Assembly: GCA_009869945.1 (NCBI GenBank)
Contig: WIXG01000147.1
Location: forward strand, 1-64,000
Length of the DNA: 64,000 nt
DNA from: Mesaphorura yosii
Lineage: Eukaryota > Arthropoda > Collembola > Poduromorpha > Tullbergiidae
Direction of reading: 5' to 3'
In this document: positions 10,854 through 21,395 of the stretch, piece by piece
Layout of the letters: each line of letters opens with the position of its first letter
Numbering within the stretch: the first letter of the stretch is position 1
Translations under genes and position numbers: made by a program
The notes under the pieces: model-generated
What the model was told of the DNA's origin: nothing
The model's input: the letters and a program-made list of their open reading frames with translations, nothing else
Database searches by the model: none

Positions 10854-11823
10854 TTTCAGACTGTGACTGTGTCGACGGTTTAGTGACCTGTCTCAAGACT
10901 CAGAGCAGGAGTCAAACTGAATCAAAAGTCAGACAACTTGCCCTTTTTAACTTCCGAGCCCAGACGATTGAAAATTTTTCCCGGAATCAGCTGTGCTTCA
11001 TACAAACTCTGTCTAGCATTTATTCATGAGTTCAGCGTCAGTGTGCGTCAGGTGCGAGCAAATGAAATTAAAAGTCACTTTCCGACCGTACAGCCGAGAC
11101 AATTGGCACAACGGAAAATTTAGCAAACTGCAATCGATTTATAATCAAGAGTCACACAGCACGACGTGACACTGTGAATGGCTGAGTGAGTGACATCGAC
11201 AAACTGAAACCACGTCAGGAAACAGTGCATACATTATCAACGCAAACCAGACTACTGACTAGAACCATGACCGTGACGGGCGTCTGTCATTATTTGTACA
11301 ACTGTTCCACACCGCATCATCGCATCACAATCACAATGCCTCGGAGCTGAGAAGTTCAAGTTCATCATGATTTTGATTGAAAATTCGAAATTTTGGGGAC
11401 TTGTACCCCCCCCCCCCCTTGCCAGCTGCACCACATAAGTGAGTCTTATGTCCGGTTCCATTCATTCTTGCTTGCCGTGGGCTTGTGCGTGGCATAAATC
11501 AGACCAAGATAACAAACACCCAAGAAGCATGTATGAAATTAATGCAGGGTCACACAAGGTGGCCCGCTACTGTGAATTTCTTGATCGTATTTGTTTATTA
11601 TGTTGTACGTATCTTTCCACTCATTCCAGGAAGACGGCTAATTTCCGCGAAGCCCCCACAATACGTAGAATAGCAACACTTCTGTAGCCTTTTACACCTT
11701 TAAGTTTACATTTTTATTACCATATCATTTTTATTCCTTAGATTTAAACGCGTCACACTGATTGAAAATGAAATTAAAACAAGAGCACGTTATTACACGA
11801 AATCACTGTTCGGCTAAGTTCTC
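10854..11823. other. intergenic with 13-C homopolymer
   Basis: Contains the transporter 5' flank, a run of 13 C at 11406-11418, and two minus-strand AATAAA motifs near 11738 and 11725 that fit the 3' end of the gene stopping at 11824. No other gene is supportable. Confidence 0.45.
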
Positions 11824-12157
11824 CTAGTTCTTCACTTCAATTGAATTTGGAGTCAATCTTGCTTTGTCCTTTGCTTTGTGGTTTTGTACATTGAGGAATA
11901 GGTGTAGACGCACACCATGCCGACGGCGGATGGCACGGACCATTCGTTCTGTCTCTCGTTCTGTCTCTCGTTCTGCTGGAGTCATCTCAGGTTTTCCCGG
12001 ATCCACAATATCACGAAAGGATGGATGCTCAGCGTATGAAATTGGACCAGTCACACGCTTGACACCTGGCCTGTATTTAGTCACAGCATAGCATGAAATT
12101 GCTCTGAAAAGTGCAGTGTAAATTCCAGCTGAGGATTCTGGCTCACCGAGCTAACAT
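11824..12157 (-). CDS. small protein with mitochondrial-presequence-like start, unknown
   Basis: Model: an 11-nt first coding exon (12157-12147, ATG TTA GCT CG), a 43-bp GTGAGC...TTTTCAG intron, then 12103-11824 (TAG). The product has 96 residues. The start MLARAISCYAVTKYRPGVKR has the Arg/Ala-rich, acid-free, amphipathic look of a mitochondrial targeting sequence. The middle has SYAEHPSFRDIVDPGKPEM, then a charged RETERETER-type helix and an RAIRRRHGVRLH segment. Two AATAAA signals lie about 90-100 nt behind the stop, which supports a real transcript on this strand. I do not recognise the family; a small mitochondrial subunit is inference. The first exon overlaps the open frame of the ionotropic receptor on the other strand. 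Confidence 0.55.
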
Positions 12158-13808
12158 AAATCTTCCGTCAGACGACGCAGCGATGAGCTACGCCGACGTG
12201 CATCACCTTAGAGAAATGCCATTTGCCTTCATTATTTTGGTATCCGATGAAAGCCCCGAGGAGGTTTCGACCAACAGTCACATATATTTGTTCGACGGGT
12301 ATACATTTCCCGTGTATTATTTTCAAGTTCATGTTGGAGAAGTTACAGCCCAGATGTGGTTGTGCTTTCCATGCATGCAAGTTTATGAAATACCTCTCGG
12401 AACAAGTTTGGTGGGGCGAGAGGCTCTTTCGTTGTACGAAAAAAGTAGAAACTTCCATCGTCTGTACTTGAAGATCCGCCACAAAGGTGCCACCCTTGAA
12501 TCCCTAACTCTTCCCTGCCCATCAGAATTCTACCCAATACCGTACTCGAGCAACATACGGGTGACAAAGTTCCGGGATATATGTTCGCCTTCTAGGAAGT
12601 TTGCCCTGTTTATAGGCAGACAGCTCAACGCAACTACGGTGATTGAAAATGAAATCCGATCCCTTTCAAATTTCCACGCCACAATCGGAACTGAAACTAA
12701 AATTTTATTCCAACGGCAGTCTCCTCTTCATAGCTCTCTTATCGCAAGTCCAGTGACTGTGCATCTTGTATACTGTGAGTGTTACCCGAAACGTCGATAA
12801 TTGAGCACCGTCCAGTGGCTTCAGGCTTACGACATGGCGACTTCGATTTTGTTGCTCATCGCTGCAGTGTTGTGTGTGGTAGTGGCGGGCCTTCGCGTGG
12901 ACAGGATGACTGGGTTACGAATGCGTTTCGATTTATTCAATATTTTGAGACTAATCCAGTTAGAGGGGAACGTGCGAACGAAGCTCCATCTTGGAATCAT
13001 GATCTGCGCTTGTGTATTCGTTTCTTTATACGAGACTCACGTGACTGGCGTGACCCTGGCACCCAGCCCACTTAATATATACAGAACATTGAGAAGTTTG
13101 GTTGAAGATGGCGGTTACAAAATTGCCTGGTCGAGCTTTCGCTATAACAAACCAGAACCTCTTCACAGGCGCATCTTTGAGCAGCACAAGATCTCTCATT
13201 TACTCAACACTACATTCGTTAATTCTACCGAATACTCGGAAGGGATTGCCAAACCGGTCGATTTCAGTACCCGACGCGAATTTCATGTCATTACGAAAGG
13301 CTTGGAATTAGCTGCAAAGTATGATGGCTGGGAAAAGTGTCATGTCGTGGAGGAGCAGTTTGGACATGTGGCACACAGTGAGATCAGTTTAGGAGGCATG
13401 CTTCGGGATGAAATGTTTCGTTGGGCACAATTTCTAGTTCAACACGGGTTTCTGCACCTGTGGTACAACGTTGCCTTGCGGGCTGAAGAGCTACAGATGT
13501 GTTTGCTCGAGAAGATGGTCAATAGAAATAGTTCAGAGGTGAATAACGACCCGACTCCCGTGTCACTGGATTTCGAAGTCATCAAGATTTTCAGAGTATG
13601 GGCGTGTCTCCTGGTTCTTGGTGGGCTGGTTTTCCTTTATGAAATAAGGAAGCAGATCTTATTGGCCTGGGATTTGTCCAAAATTCGATTACTTGCCTGC
13701 AAAGTCAAACTAATCAAATGGACGAATAGTTTGCGACTTGGACGAACAAACGCGTGTCAAAATCAACGGCGAATTGGACGAACGGCGAATCGTACGTCAT
13801 TGCGCTGA
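12129..13808 (+). CDS. divergent ionotropic receptor (IR), 5' end incomplete
   Basis: The open frame 12129-12797 and 12816-13808 is joined by removing 12768-12815, a 48-bp GTATAC...GTCCAG intron that carries the only in-frame stop (TAA, 12798). About 540 residues: an N-terminal ligand-binding half, M1 (MATSILLLIAAVLCVVVAGL, from about 12834), a pore region, M3 with IMICACVFVSLYETHVTGV, the post-M3 pattern APSPLNIYRTLRSLVEDGGY typical of IRs, an S2 half, and M4 (VWACLLVLGGLVFLYEI). No signal peptide is visible. The frame opens at a possible acceptor (AATTCCAG, to 12128); the first in-frame ATG is 12183. The 5' exons are either missing or would have to overlap the minus-strand gene. AATAAA near 14097. 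Presumed chemosensory channel subunit, or a 5'-truncated copy. Confidence 0.68.
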
Positions 13809-14674
13809 TCCGAGGGTACTGTGGCAAGACTTCCCCGGCGCCAACAACTCCCGGAACCCACTTGAGTACTACGTTTACTAGGATGCCAGGAGCTGATATG
13901 CCTCAAAATACACCCCAATCGCACATCAATTTCTATTCGGAATCACATCTCCAAGCTTCCGTGAGGTGATTGGTGAAGCACACTTTTACCGAAATTTTTG
14001 TATCATGTCACAATTTAATAATTCCTGTTCAAAATTAGTATTGCCAGTGTACTTCTTATTCGATTTTATTATTATATTATTATAAATCCCAGCTGTAATA
14101 AAGGGCCTACACAGCAAAACGTACTTGATTAGCCGCTAATAATTGTGGCATGATCAGTACGATCAGGGCTTACGACTCTGGGAATATCACGTGAAGGAAG
14201 AGTCACTTGCTGATTCCTTCCTGCTCCAACCCCTTGCATGGCCGAAGATTGAGATCACTGATCAACATGAACCTGAATCCTGGCTTCCATCTTTATGAAC
14301 TGTAAAAACAGCTGATCGGAAATAACGAACTTTGAATGATGGGACATATGGGAGTCCTGCGAATCCCTCAGCGTACTTGACAGCTAATCGATACCTCAAT
14401 GAATTCGGATCTTGGGAACCCTTTTTTATTTCAACAAGAATCAATTCGGTGAGAAGAGGACAGAGTTTGAGCGATTATTCTTCAGTGATGTACTCCCACT
14501 TAAGCATCTGACAGAAAACCTTCGTTACCTCTTCCATGCCTTTGACATAGATTTAATACATACGCATCTATCGTCACAAGCTCTAAGCGTATCATGATTT
14601 TGACGCAAAATTGAATTCAGGTTTCCCGAAAGTCATTTCGTAGGATCGTTTTGACCAATTCGATTGTTTGCTTC
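13809..14674. other. intergenic
   Basis: Receptor 3' UTR (AATAAA near 14097) and the 3' flank of the dehydrogenase. A minus-strand open frame around 14262-14444 (LVEIKKGSQDPNSLRYRLAV) looks faintly coding, but has no start, partner exon or recognised family. Confidence 0.4.
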
Positions 14675-15541
14675 CTAATCGAACTTTGGGGCGGGCCGCG
14701 GGGCCCACAAACTGCCGCCATCAGTCAGCACACAGGATCCAGTCATGTTCGCCGCCTTCGAGGAGGCCAAGAAAACGATGAGCGATGAAATATCCTCCGA
14801 CTCAGCAATCTTTCGAATCGGGATGAAGCTCTCCTCTTCTTTGATAAGTTCTGGTGTTGGTTCAGGAAATCCCATCGCGTTTCCAAAGTTGGTCAGGACC
14901 CCGCCAGGACTGTTAATTATTTACGAATTAGCCAGAGTGGTTGTTTTTCTTAGGAAAGAAATTTCGACTTACTTGACTGAATTCACTCGGACGCCTTTCG
15001 GGCCGAGCTCCAAAGCAATGCACTTCGTGAACATATCCAACGCAGCCTTCGACATGCAGTACGTGAACATCGGTGAAAACGGTTTCATGGCTGCGATGCT
15101 GGACACATTCACAATGCTGCCCTTGGTCTTGATCAGATGCGGAACGGCCAAATGAGTGAGGACAAACGCAGATCGTAAATTCGTACGCATTGTGAAATCG
15201 AGTGCGTCGACAGCAGCCGGATCCTCAATTGAGAGCACCATCTGCGCCGCACCAGCATTGTTGACCAGCACGTCGAGCTGTCCGAATTCATTGATCGTCG
15301 AGTCGATCAGTCGCTTCAAATCATCGTCCTTGGTCACATCCGCTTGGACAGCCAGCACAGATTTCTTCCCACATGTGTTCGTTGATGCGGCTTGGCATTT
15401 CTGCTCAACTAGCTTCAGCTTGTCTCCGTTTCTACCAGTTATCACGACTCGAGCACCGAGTTTCGCAAACTCCAGCGCCGTGGCTTCGCCAATGCCCGAC
15501 GATGAGCCAGTGACAAGCGCAACTTTTCCTTCAAACTGCAT
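14675..15541 (-). CDS. short-chain dehydrogenase/reductase (classical SDR, FabG-like)
   Basis: Exons 15541-14973 and 14909-14675 (phase 2, 63-bp intron) give 267 residues, the usual length of classical SDRs. The start at 15541 (MQFEGKVALVTG) is the first ATG and fits the family; the frame upstream has none. Visible motifs: cofactor-binding TGSSSGIG near residues 11-18, NNAG in DVLVNNAGAAQ, catalytic Ser in IVNVSSIAAM, catalytic YxxxK in YCMSK, then PGGVLTNFG and the C-terminal GSCVLTDGGSLW. ARVVITGRN after beta-2 suggests NADP(H) preference (inference). Substrate unknown. A strongly similar but broken copy lies about 0.6 kb upstream (16154-17147), so this is the surviving member of a tandem pair. 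Confidence 0.88.
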
Positions 15542-16153
15542 TCCAAACTTGCTTAAGTCTCTTACTGTAAGCACAACTTTTTAGACGGAACGAAATATTA
15601 AAAGTGTGAGACTGTGTTCATTGATTTGAGCACTTCAAATCCATGCGGTTTTCGTGTCTCGTAATAAGGAGACTTTTTTGTATTCTAATATTCAACAATG
15701 CTGGACACACTTGGCATGCGCATTTCAAGCTTCAACTTTTGATGTTACGGCTGATAATCCTCTCATTGTCAAACCGAATGAGGCAACACTTACATGACGC
15801 GACACAAGCATGAATTATGCATCCTCTGAACTGGTGTATTATGCAATCATACAACGACGACAATGTCGTGATTTATTGTTGGCTGAGCTCAAAGTACAAA
15901 ATTCAGTATAGATTATGGATTCTCTATCCCAAATCTTTCACTGCAAAATTGACAAAAGTTTACTGGATATTTTATTTCAAGCAGATTACATTTTCTGGCC
16001 AAGTGGTCACTTCGTTCACATGATTTGGCATGTGACATAGTTATGTAATCATATGGAATAATACAGCAGTATTATGTAATCATATGGGATAATACAGCAA
16101 TATTATGCAACTTAAATTTTCGCACGTGAATTCCCCGTCGACTCGTCCTTCGC
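15542..16153. other. intergenic with a 2 x 31-bp tandem repeat
   Basis: Promoter side of the dehydrogenase. Only a short tandem duplication at 16041-16102 stands out. Confidence 0.45.
16041..16102. repeat. two-copy 31-bp tandem repeat
   Basis: Units 16041-16071 and 16072-16102 both start TTATGTAATCATATGG and match except at about two positions. A partial third copy (TTATGCAA) follows. Confidence 0.8.
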
Positions 16154-17147
16154 TTACTTATTGACAGCCTGTGTCCGTTTGCTCATATCTGACCTCGCAG
16201 CCCACATCGAGCCTTCGTCGCTAACCACCAGGGACCCGGTCATTCGGCCGCTTTCGAAGAAGCCAGAAATACTATCACATGCACCATGTCCTCTGGCTCG
16301 CCGACTCGACCTAGCGGAAATGATAGCCTTAGCTCTCAAACATCGTGTCGATCATCTCCTGTTCCACGCCCATTGCGTTAAAAATCCGGGTCCTGGCAAG
16401 GCCGAGTCTAAAGTCACAGTTAACAAGTATATTATCATATAATGAATGATAACGACAACGGTTTCGGACATTTGTGATTTATGGCTTACTTGAGGCAATT
16501 GACCCGCACTCCATGAGGACCGACTTCCAGAGCCAGGCACTGCGTAAATATGTTTAAATATGCGCCTTTGTCGTGTTGTAGACGGAAAAATTGCTAGCCT
16601 AAAAAGAACCGTTAGGCGAGCCTCAAGAACCATGCTAATATTGGTAAGGCCTTACTGGTTTGATGCCACCAACACTGGACACATTCACGATGTTGCCTTT
16701 CGTTTTCAACAAATGCGGGATCGCCAAATGGGTCAGCACAAACACCGATCTCAAGTTGGAGTTCATTATTCGATCGAAAGTTCACACCACCTTCAGGTCG
16801 AAGATCGAAGTGATGGCGCCCTGGCCAGCATTATTCATTATTCCCTGACATCGAGTTCGTCAAATTCTTGAATCGTAGAGCCGATGACCGCTTCCGATCC
16901 TCGTCTTAATGTCGGCGACGATGGACAACACAGGTTTCTTCCCATTCGCCGTCGCCACTGACGATGAAGCAGCCTGATATTTTTCTTCGACGAGCTTGAG
17001 TCTGTCGGCGTTCCGACCAGTAATCACGACATGAGCGTCCAGCTTCGCAAATTCGAGTGCAGTTGCTTCGCCCATGCCCGACGAGGAGCCGGTAACGAGA
17101 ACGACCTTGCCTGTGATTTCTAGGTCATTGCAAACGGTGGTGGACAA
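16154..17147 (-). pseudogene. broken tandem copy of the short-chain dehydrogenase
   Basis: The 5' part is intact and close to the neighbouring SDR: ITGKVVLVTGSSSGMGEATA, HVVITGRNADRLKLVEEKYQ. After VADI, near 16900, the frame breaks. QEFDELDV, NNAGQGAITSIF, SNLRSVFVLTHLAIPHLLK and IVNVSSVGGIKP appear in different frames with stops between them, including a TGA after LKV. The catalytic exon (NFSVYNTTKA) and the next block (LNIFTQCLALEVGPHGVRVN) are again one frame apart. The last exon keeps LGRVGEPEDMVHVIVFLASS and MTGSLVVSDEGSMWAA in separate frames. At least four frame disruptions plus stops make a functional product unlikely. The intron positions match the intact copy, so this is a gene duplicate rather than a retrocopy. 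Confidence 0.85.
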
Positions 17148-17878
17148 AAACTCTGACCTGACTTTTGATTGATACTTGTTTGTATCTTATAATCTTCATC
17201 CAAGCGATCTTGTTGTAAGCGCTTACCTACGTAATTAGCGTATCTCGTCCGATTCATGTATTTCCGAGTAGCCAAAGCCAAAGCTGTTTCTGGTCTTTGT
17301 ACAACAGTATATTACACGCGCTTATTTAAAAACGGAAACATGTTTAAAATCAAATGTTAAACAATTGTGTGAGGTGTCGTGTTTCGAAAGCCATGTGTTT
17401 TGTTTTTCTCCATGAACTAATGCACGATTTTGTCAAAATTTTACAAATTATAGTCATTTCAGGCTGTCTGGAATCACTTAACTGCTACACCTTAGACGAA
17501 ACTGTCCATTGTTGGTCCACTGGGATCAACTGAAACACCAGACTTGAAAATAGTCTCATAAAATTCGACTAGATTTTTTCCCAACACTAAGAAATTCACT
17601 GGTTAACACCAATTAGTTAATGAAACAACGAAAATCTTACTTCGGAATCTGAAATTATATCCGGTCAAAAGAATGATTTTTTCCTGATTATAAACAGCTC
17701 GCGGTGTTTATTTTTCAAACTTGTTGAAAAAATTAGCTGTTTTTAAACAACTCTCTGTTTATAAAGTTGCCTGTAATGTGTGTATAGAATTTTGAAGAAA
17801 GAATAAACGGCTCCTATTCACTATTGTTCAAATAGCATAGTTTCACAATAATTTGCGTGTTTTTGCACCACAGTAAGC
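17148..17878. other. AT-rich intergenic
   Basis: Between the dehydrogenase pseudogene and the acyltransferase 3' end; a minus-strand AATAAA near 17700 may serve the acyltransferase. Nothing else identified. Confidence 0.5.
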
Positions 17879-19499
17879 TCAAAATTTTGTATCCAAAGGA
17901 TTATTCACTCCCGTCACGTCCAGCTCCTCAAACTGGGCATTGATTTGTGTCATGAGACCATCGACACCTTGTCCAAAAGTAATGGCTTCATCAACACTGA
18001 ACCAGATCTGAAATCGATTTTGGTAGCTCAGCATCGTCATCAGACAAGCTAAAAAAAAAGTCAACAAATCGTTCATTGAAAATTTCGGAAAGTTTATCTA
18101 GTTTAAAAATGAGTGAATTACGATTTCCGTGTGCCCGGTTGTAAATGTAGCTCATTTCCAGCAACTGGCGTCCCTCAACAACGACCGTGTCTTTCGGGCC
18201 CGGCATGCTGCTTAGAAGCGTTGGCCACGGCTTTCTTCCGGTCCCATAAAACAGGTCGTAGAAGCGTGTTTTCCATCGCCATACGATTGGCAACAGGAAA
18301 ATTAGCTTGTGCAGGATTTGGCGAGTGACGTACAGTGTCGATCGCTTAATCTCAGGGAGCTGCTCTGCGACGTACTTGATGAGGTCAAACTGTGATTTCC
18401 CTTGCAACGGAATCTTGATGTATGTAAAGTACCAGTCGTTGGACAGTCCCTCCGGATGATTTGGCGTCGGGAGCGCAATCCCACATAGGATGAATTTCGG
18501 GACTGATTGTCCTTGCTGGAGCATGAAGCGACGAATGGCGTGGCCGAGAACACCAAGCAGAATCGCTGTGAATGGAATCTTGTACAGGGCGCTGATTTGT
18601 TTTAGCTGCACCATGGACAGCTGGCTGGTCTTGCCATACAACCGCGCTTGCTCGCCTCTCTTCTTGTCCCAGGGTGTTGCAGGAAAAGTTTTGGACACGA
18701 CGGCGAGTCGGGCCATGTCCCACGGAGCCAGCAAAGGATACAAGATTTTGGCCACAATCTGCTCCAGCTTGCCTGGCAAGGGCGGTTCATAGCGTGGGAC
18801 CGGCGTGTCGGCGCATTTCATGATCGTGTTAAATGTAGAGTAGCCATCCGCCAAACTGTGATGGAACTTGAACACAATCACGGTGTCAGCCCCGAACTCT
18901 TGTTGGGCTCTTACCACATTCTGGATAACAACCATTTCCCAGGGGCTCTGGCCAGGCCTCAGAGCTTGCTGCATGTAAACTTCGGCGAATTTATCACAAA
19001 ACTCTTCGTCGCGCCGCTCATTTATTGATGCCCGGTCAAAAACCTCTCGATTCGCGTCGACGAGCTGCTCGTACGACAATATGTGAGTCCGCACGTCGAA
19101 GGAATCGTTTTGCATCCAGAATGGATAACCACCCCAGATTTGGATGACTTGCTGGAGCTCCGCATGCTGTAGCTTTCCTTTTGCGTCTCTTGTGTGTACG
19201 ATTTTGCTCGAAATCCTTTGCACAAACGTTTCCAGATCAATGTGCCCATCGAACTTCATGATTGCAACCAGATTATAGGCATTTTTGAGGCTTCCGTCGT
19301 GCTCAATGTAGATAGAACTCAGCGGAGGCACAATTCCGACAGAGTCAGGGTGCCAGCGGCGGTGAATTCGATTCAGGATCCAGCGGTACACAAACACGGG
19401 CCAAAATACGAACAGGAACGCAGAGACCGAAGTAGAAAACTTTAGAGCGTAGAAAATAAGCAAAATGAGATTCGCCATACTGCTTAGAAACTTCTTCAT
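17879..19499 (-). CDS. wax ester synthase/diacylglycerol O-acyltransferase-like (WS/DGAT)
   Basis: Exons 19499-18122 and 18048-17879 (phase 1, 73-bp intron) give 515 residues, in the WS/DGAT range. Residues 8-43 are strongly hydrophobic, so the enzyme is probably membrane-anchored (ER). The acyl-CoA-dependent motif HHxxxDG is present as HHSLADG (H213, H214, D218, G219). LPTPNHPEGLSNDW and LLSSMPGPKDTVVVEG match the second half of the family. The short last exon supplies the SYQNRFQIWFSVDEA strand that the family uses near its end (usually SYxGxxxxG...D). It would transfer acyl groups from acyl-CoA to fatty alcohol or diacylglycerol; a link to cuticular lipid is inference. The conserved catalytic motif and full length argue for function. 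Confidence 0.85.
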
Positions 19500-20382
19500 T
19501 GTAAAGTGAGATCCAAATTAATTCGTATTTTCAAGAATAAATCTTAAAACTGTCTGCTGCGTTTTACATATCGACTCGATCACTGAAGACTGAGCGAACA
19601 GCGGATGCGATAACAGAGTTCAGTCGAGATTCAGAGATGCATTTCATTTACATTTCATGTGCCATGAACAGAATGAGTTCATGATTGCGATTATTTTATC
19701 CACTTCCACTGCGCCACGCCGCTAAATGTAAATGAACTGTAAAGTGGGTTAACTAAACCAGTGGACTAAACTAAAGACTGTACTGTGAGCTCTGAATTGC
19801 TGAATACTGAATACGATCACATCGTGGTTGCGACAGCAAGCGGTAGCATCATCGGCAAGATTTGATGCTTGCGATTTACGAAATGAGAACGCAGTTATGA
19901 CCTTCTGCTGGATTTTGCGGTAAATCAAGTCTCTACGAAAAAGCTTGTGGATCTTAGCCTGCCTGCAGTCTGCCTTGCCAGTTTAATTCGCAATCTGTTT
20001 AATTTATAATTTTTAGGACTGCATGCTTTGGACTATTAATTAAAGCAATAACGAGTGCATTATGCTTGGTAAGCTTAGGGTCTAGAAATTAAATGTTCCA
20101 TCAGAAATTAACCAAGTTCGGGCTCATCTGATTGGACTGTTAGTATTTACTGAGATTGCACAATGAGTATTAATAATTAAATTAATTAGTGCATCAGCTC
20201 CTGCTCGCAGATAATAAATACACTACCTGGGTCACTGTGCAGGTCACTGTAAAGAATCTCCAAGTAAGTACTCTTATTGACATTAAATCTTTTGATATGT
20301 GATTGGTTTAAAATTCAGTTTATTAAATAATATAATTGACCTACAGGACAGACAGCAGTTCCCCAGCGCACAATTCTCAGCC
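19500..20382. other. divergent intergenic region
   Basis: Shared 5' flank of the acyltransferase (minus) and the CCDC59-like gene (plus). An acceptor-like CTACAG at 20341-20346 suggests a 5' UTR intron of the plus-strand gene. Confidence 0.45.
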
Positions 20383-21141
20383 ATGAGCTACCTTGCGTAC
20401 GGTTCCGGTCAGCATTACGGCGCCGTCGACGAATCTATGCAGCCTGCATCAACCATCAACATGAACGACTATAGTATCTCATCCCCACCGTATGCAAGCT
20501 ATCAGGATAACTCCAACTCCAACTCTAATCCGTCCCCACCTCCAGGAGAACATCACCACCAGCATGCTCCGTACGCTGTCACTGTCGCGAGATATGATGA
20601 AAAGTCGTCGAAGAAAGGTTACATTATCAACGCAAATAAGAAGCTTCAGTTGACGCACGGTCCGCCAAAGTACACCAAGAAAAGAGGACCCTTTCAGGAT
20701 GGCGGCGGCGTGGGCTCAAGTGCGCATGATAAGGCTATAATTGGGAGTTACAGGAAAGAGATGAGAAAGGAAGATATGAACAACCCTCAGCCACAACCCA
20801 TGCCAAGTTTTCAAACTCAGGATCACAATCAATTCAGCGCGCCCGAAGACGTTGGCGGTACTGCAGGCGATGTACCCCGTCAGCGAAAGCCGAAAAAGAA
20901 GTCACAATTTCAGCAGGCCAAGGGTATGATGGACAAGAAATTACAAGACAAGAGCGAGTTTACGAAAAAGAAGAAATTACAAAAGGCTGAGATTGAGCAA
21001 GCCAAGATGAACCGAAAGCAAAAGCGTATTGAGAGAAATAAGATCCAGACTCAGGTGACCTCCAAAGGCCAACCGTTAATGAAAGGTCGAATTCTGAATT
21101 TATTGAGTAAGATCGAAGAGCAGCAGCAGCACAACGTTTGA
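20383..21141 (+). CDS. CCDC59/TAP26-like nucleolar rRNA-processing protein
   Basis: Single coding exon of 252 residues from ATG 20383 (MSYLAYGSGQHYG). The frame is also open upstream, but ATG 20383 directly follows a presumed 5' UTR intron acceptor. The N-terminal third is low-complexity (Ser, Asn, Pro, His). The middle holds SYRKEMRKEDM. The C-terminal about 90 residues are strongly basic and helical (KKKLQKAEIEQAKMNRKQKR), ending TSKGQPLMKGRILNLLSKIE. That last block resembles the KKGQPNL...LLxKI end of CCDC59 (TTF1-associated protein 26) and fungal Fyv7, which act in ribosomal RNA processing. The similarity is short, so the call is moderate. AATAAA follows at about 21303. Confidence 0.55.
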   Translation: MSYLAYGSGQHYGAVDESMQPASTINMNDYSISSPPYASYQDNSNSNSNPSPPPGEHHHQHAPYAVTVARYDEKSSKKGYIINANKKLQLTHGPPKYTKKRGPFQDGGGVGSSAHDKAIIGSYRKEMRKEDMNNPQPQPMPSFQTQDHNQFSAPEDVGGTAGDVPRQRKPKKKSQFQQAKGMMDKKLQDKSEFTKKKKLQKAEIEQAKMNRKQKRIERNKIQTQVTSKGQPLMKGRILNLLSKIEEQQQHNV

Positions 21142-21395
21142 CGCGGCGCGCACGAGGCAGTGGAATTTACTTGGTATTAGTATCCTGAGTCTCGTTCAAA
21201 TGTATGCAATTACTGTCACCTGCAATAAGACACTCTCACTAATTATTGTTGCAATGAATTAATTTACTGTAGACAATTCTTAACTCTATGCAAGTTTTGT
21301 ACAATAAACTCTATTTGACTTGATTCGGTTGACTCTTGAACTCTTCTAGGCTCTAACTTTCAGAAACCACTTAACAGTTAACAAATGCGATTGTA

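Noticed and set aside
12798..12800. In-frame TAA in the ionotropic receptor as a readthrough or nonsense codon
   Set aside because: A 48-bp GT-AG interval removes it in phase and fits the intron sizes in the window.
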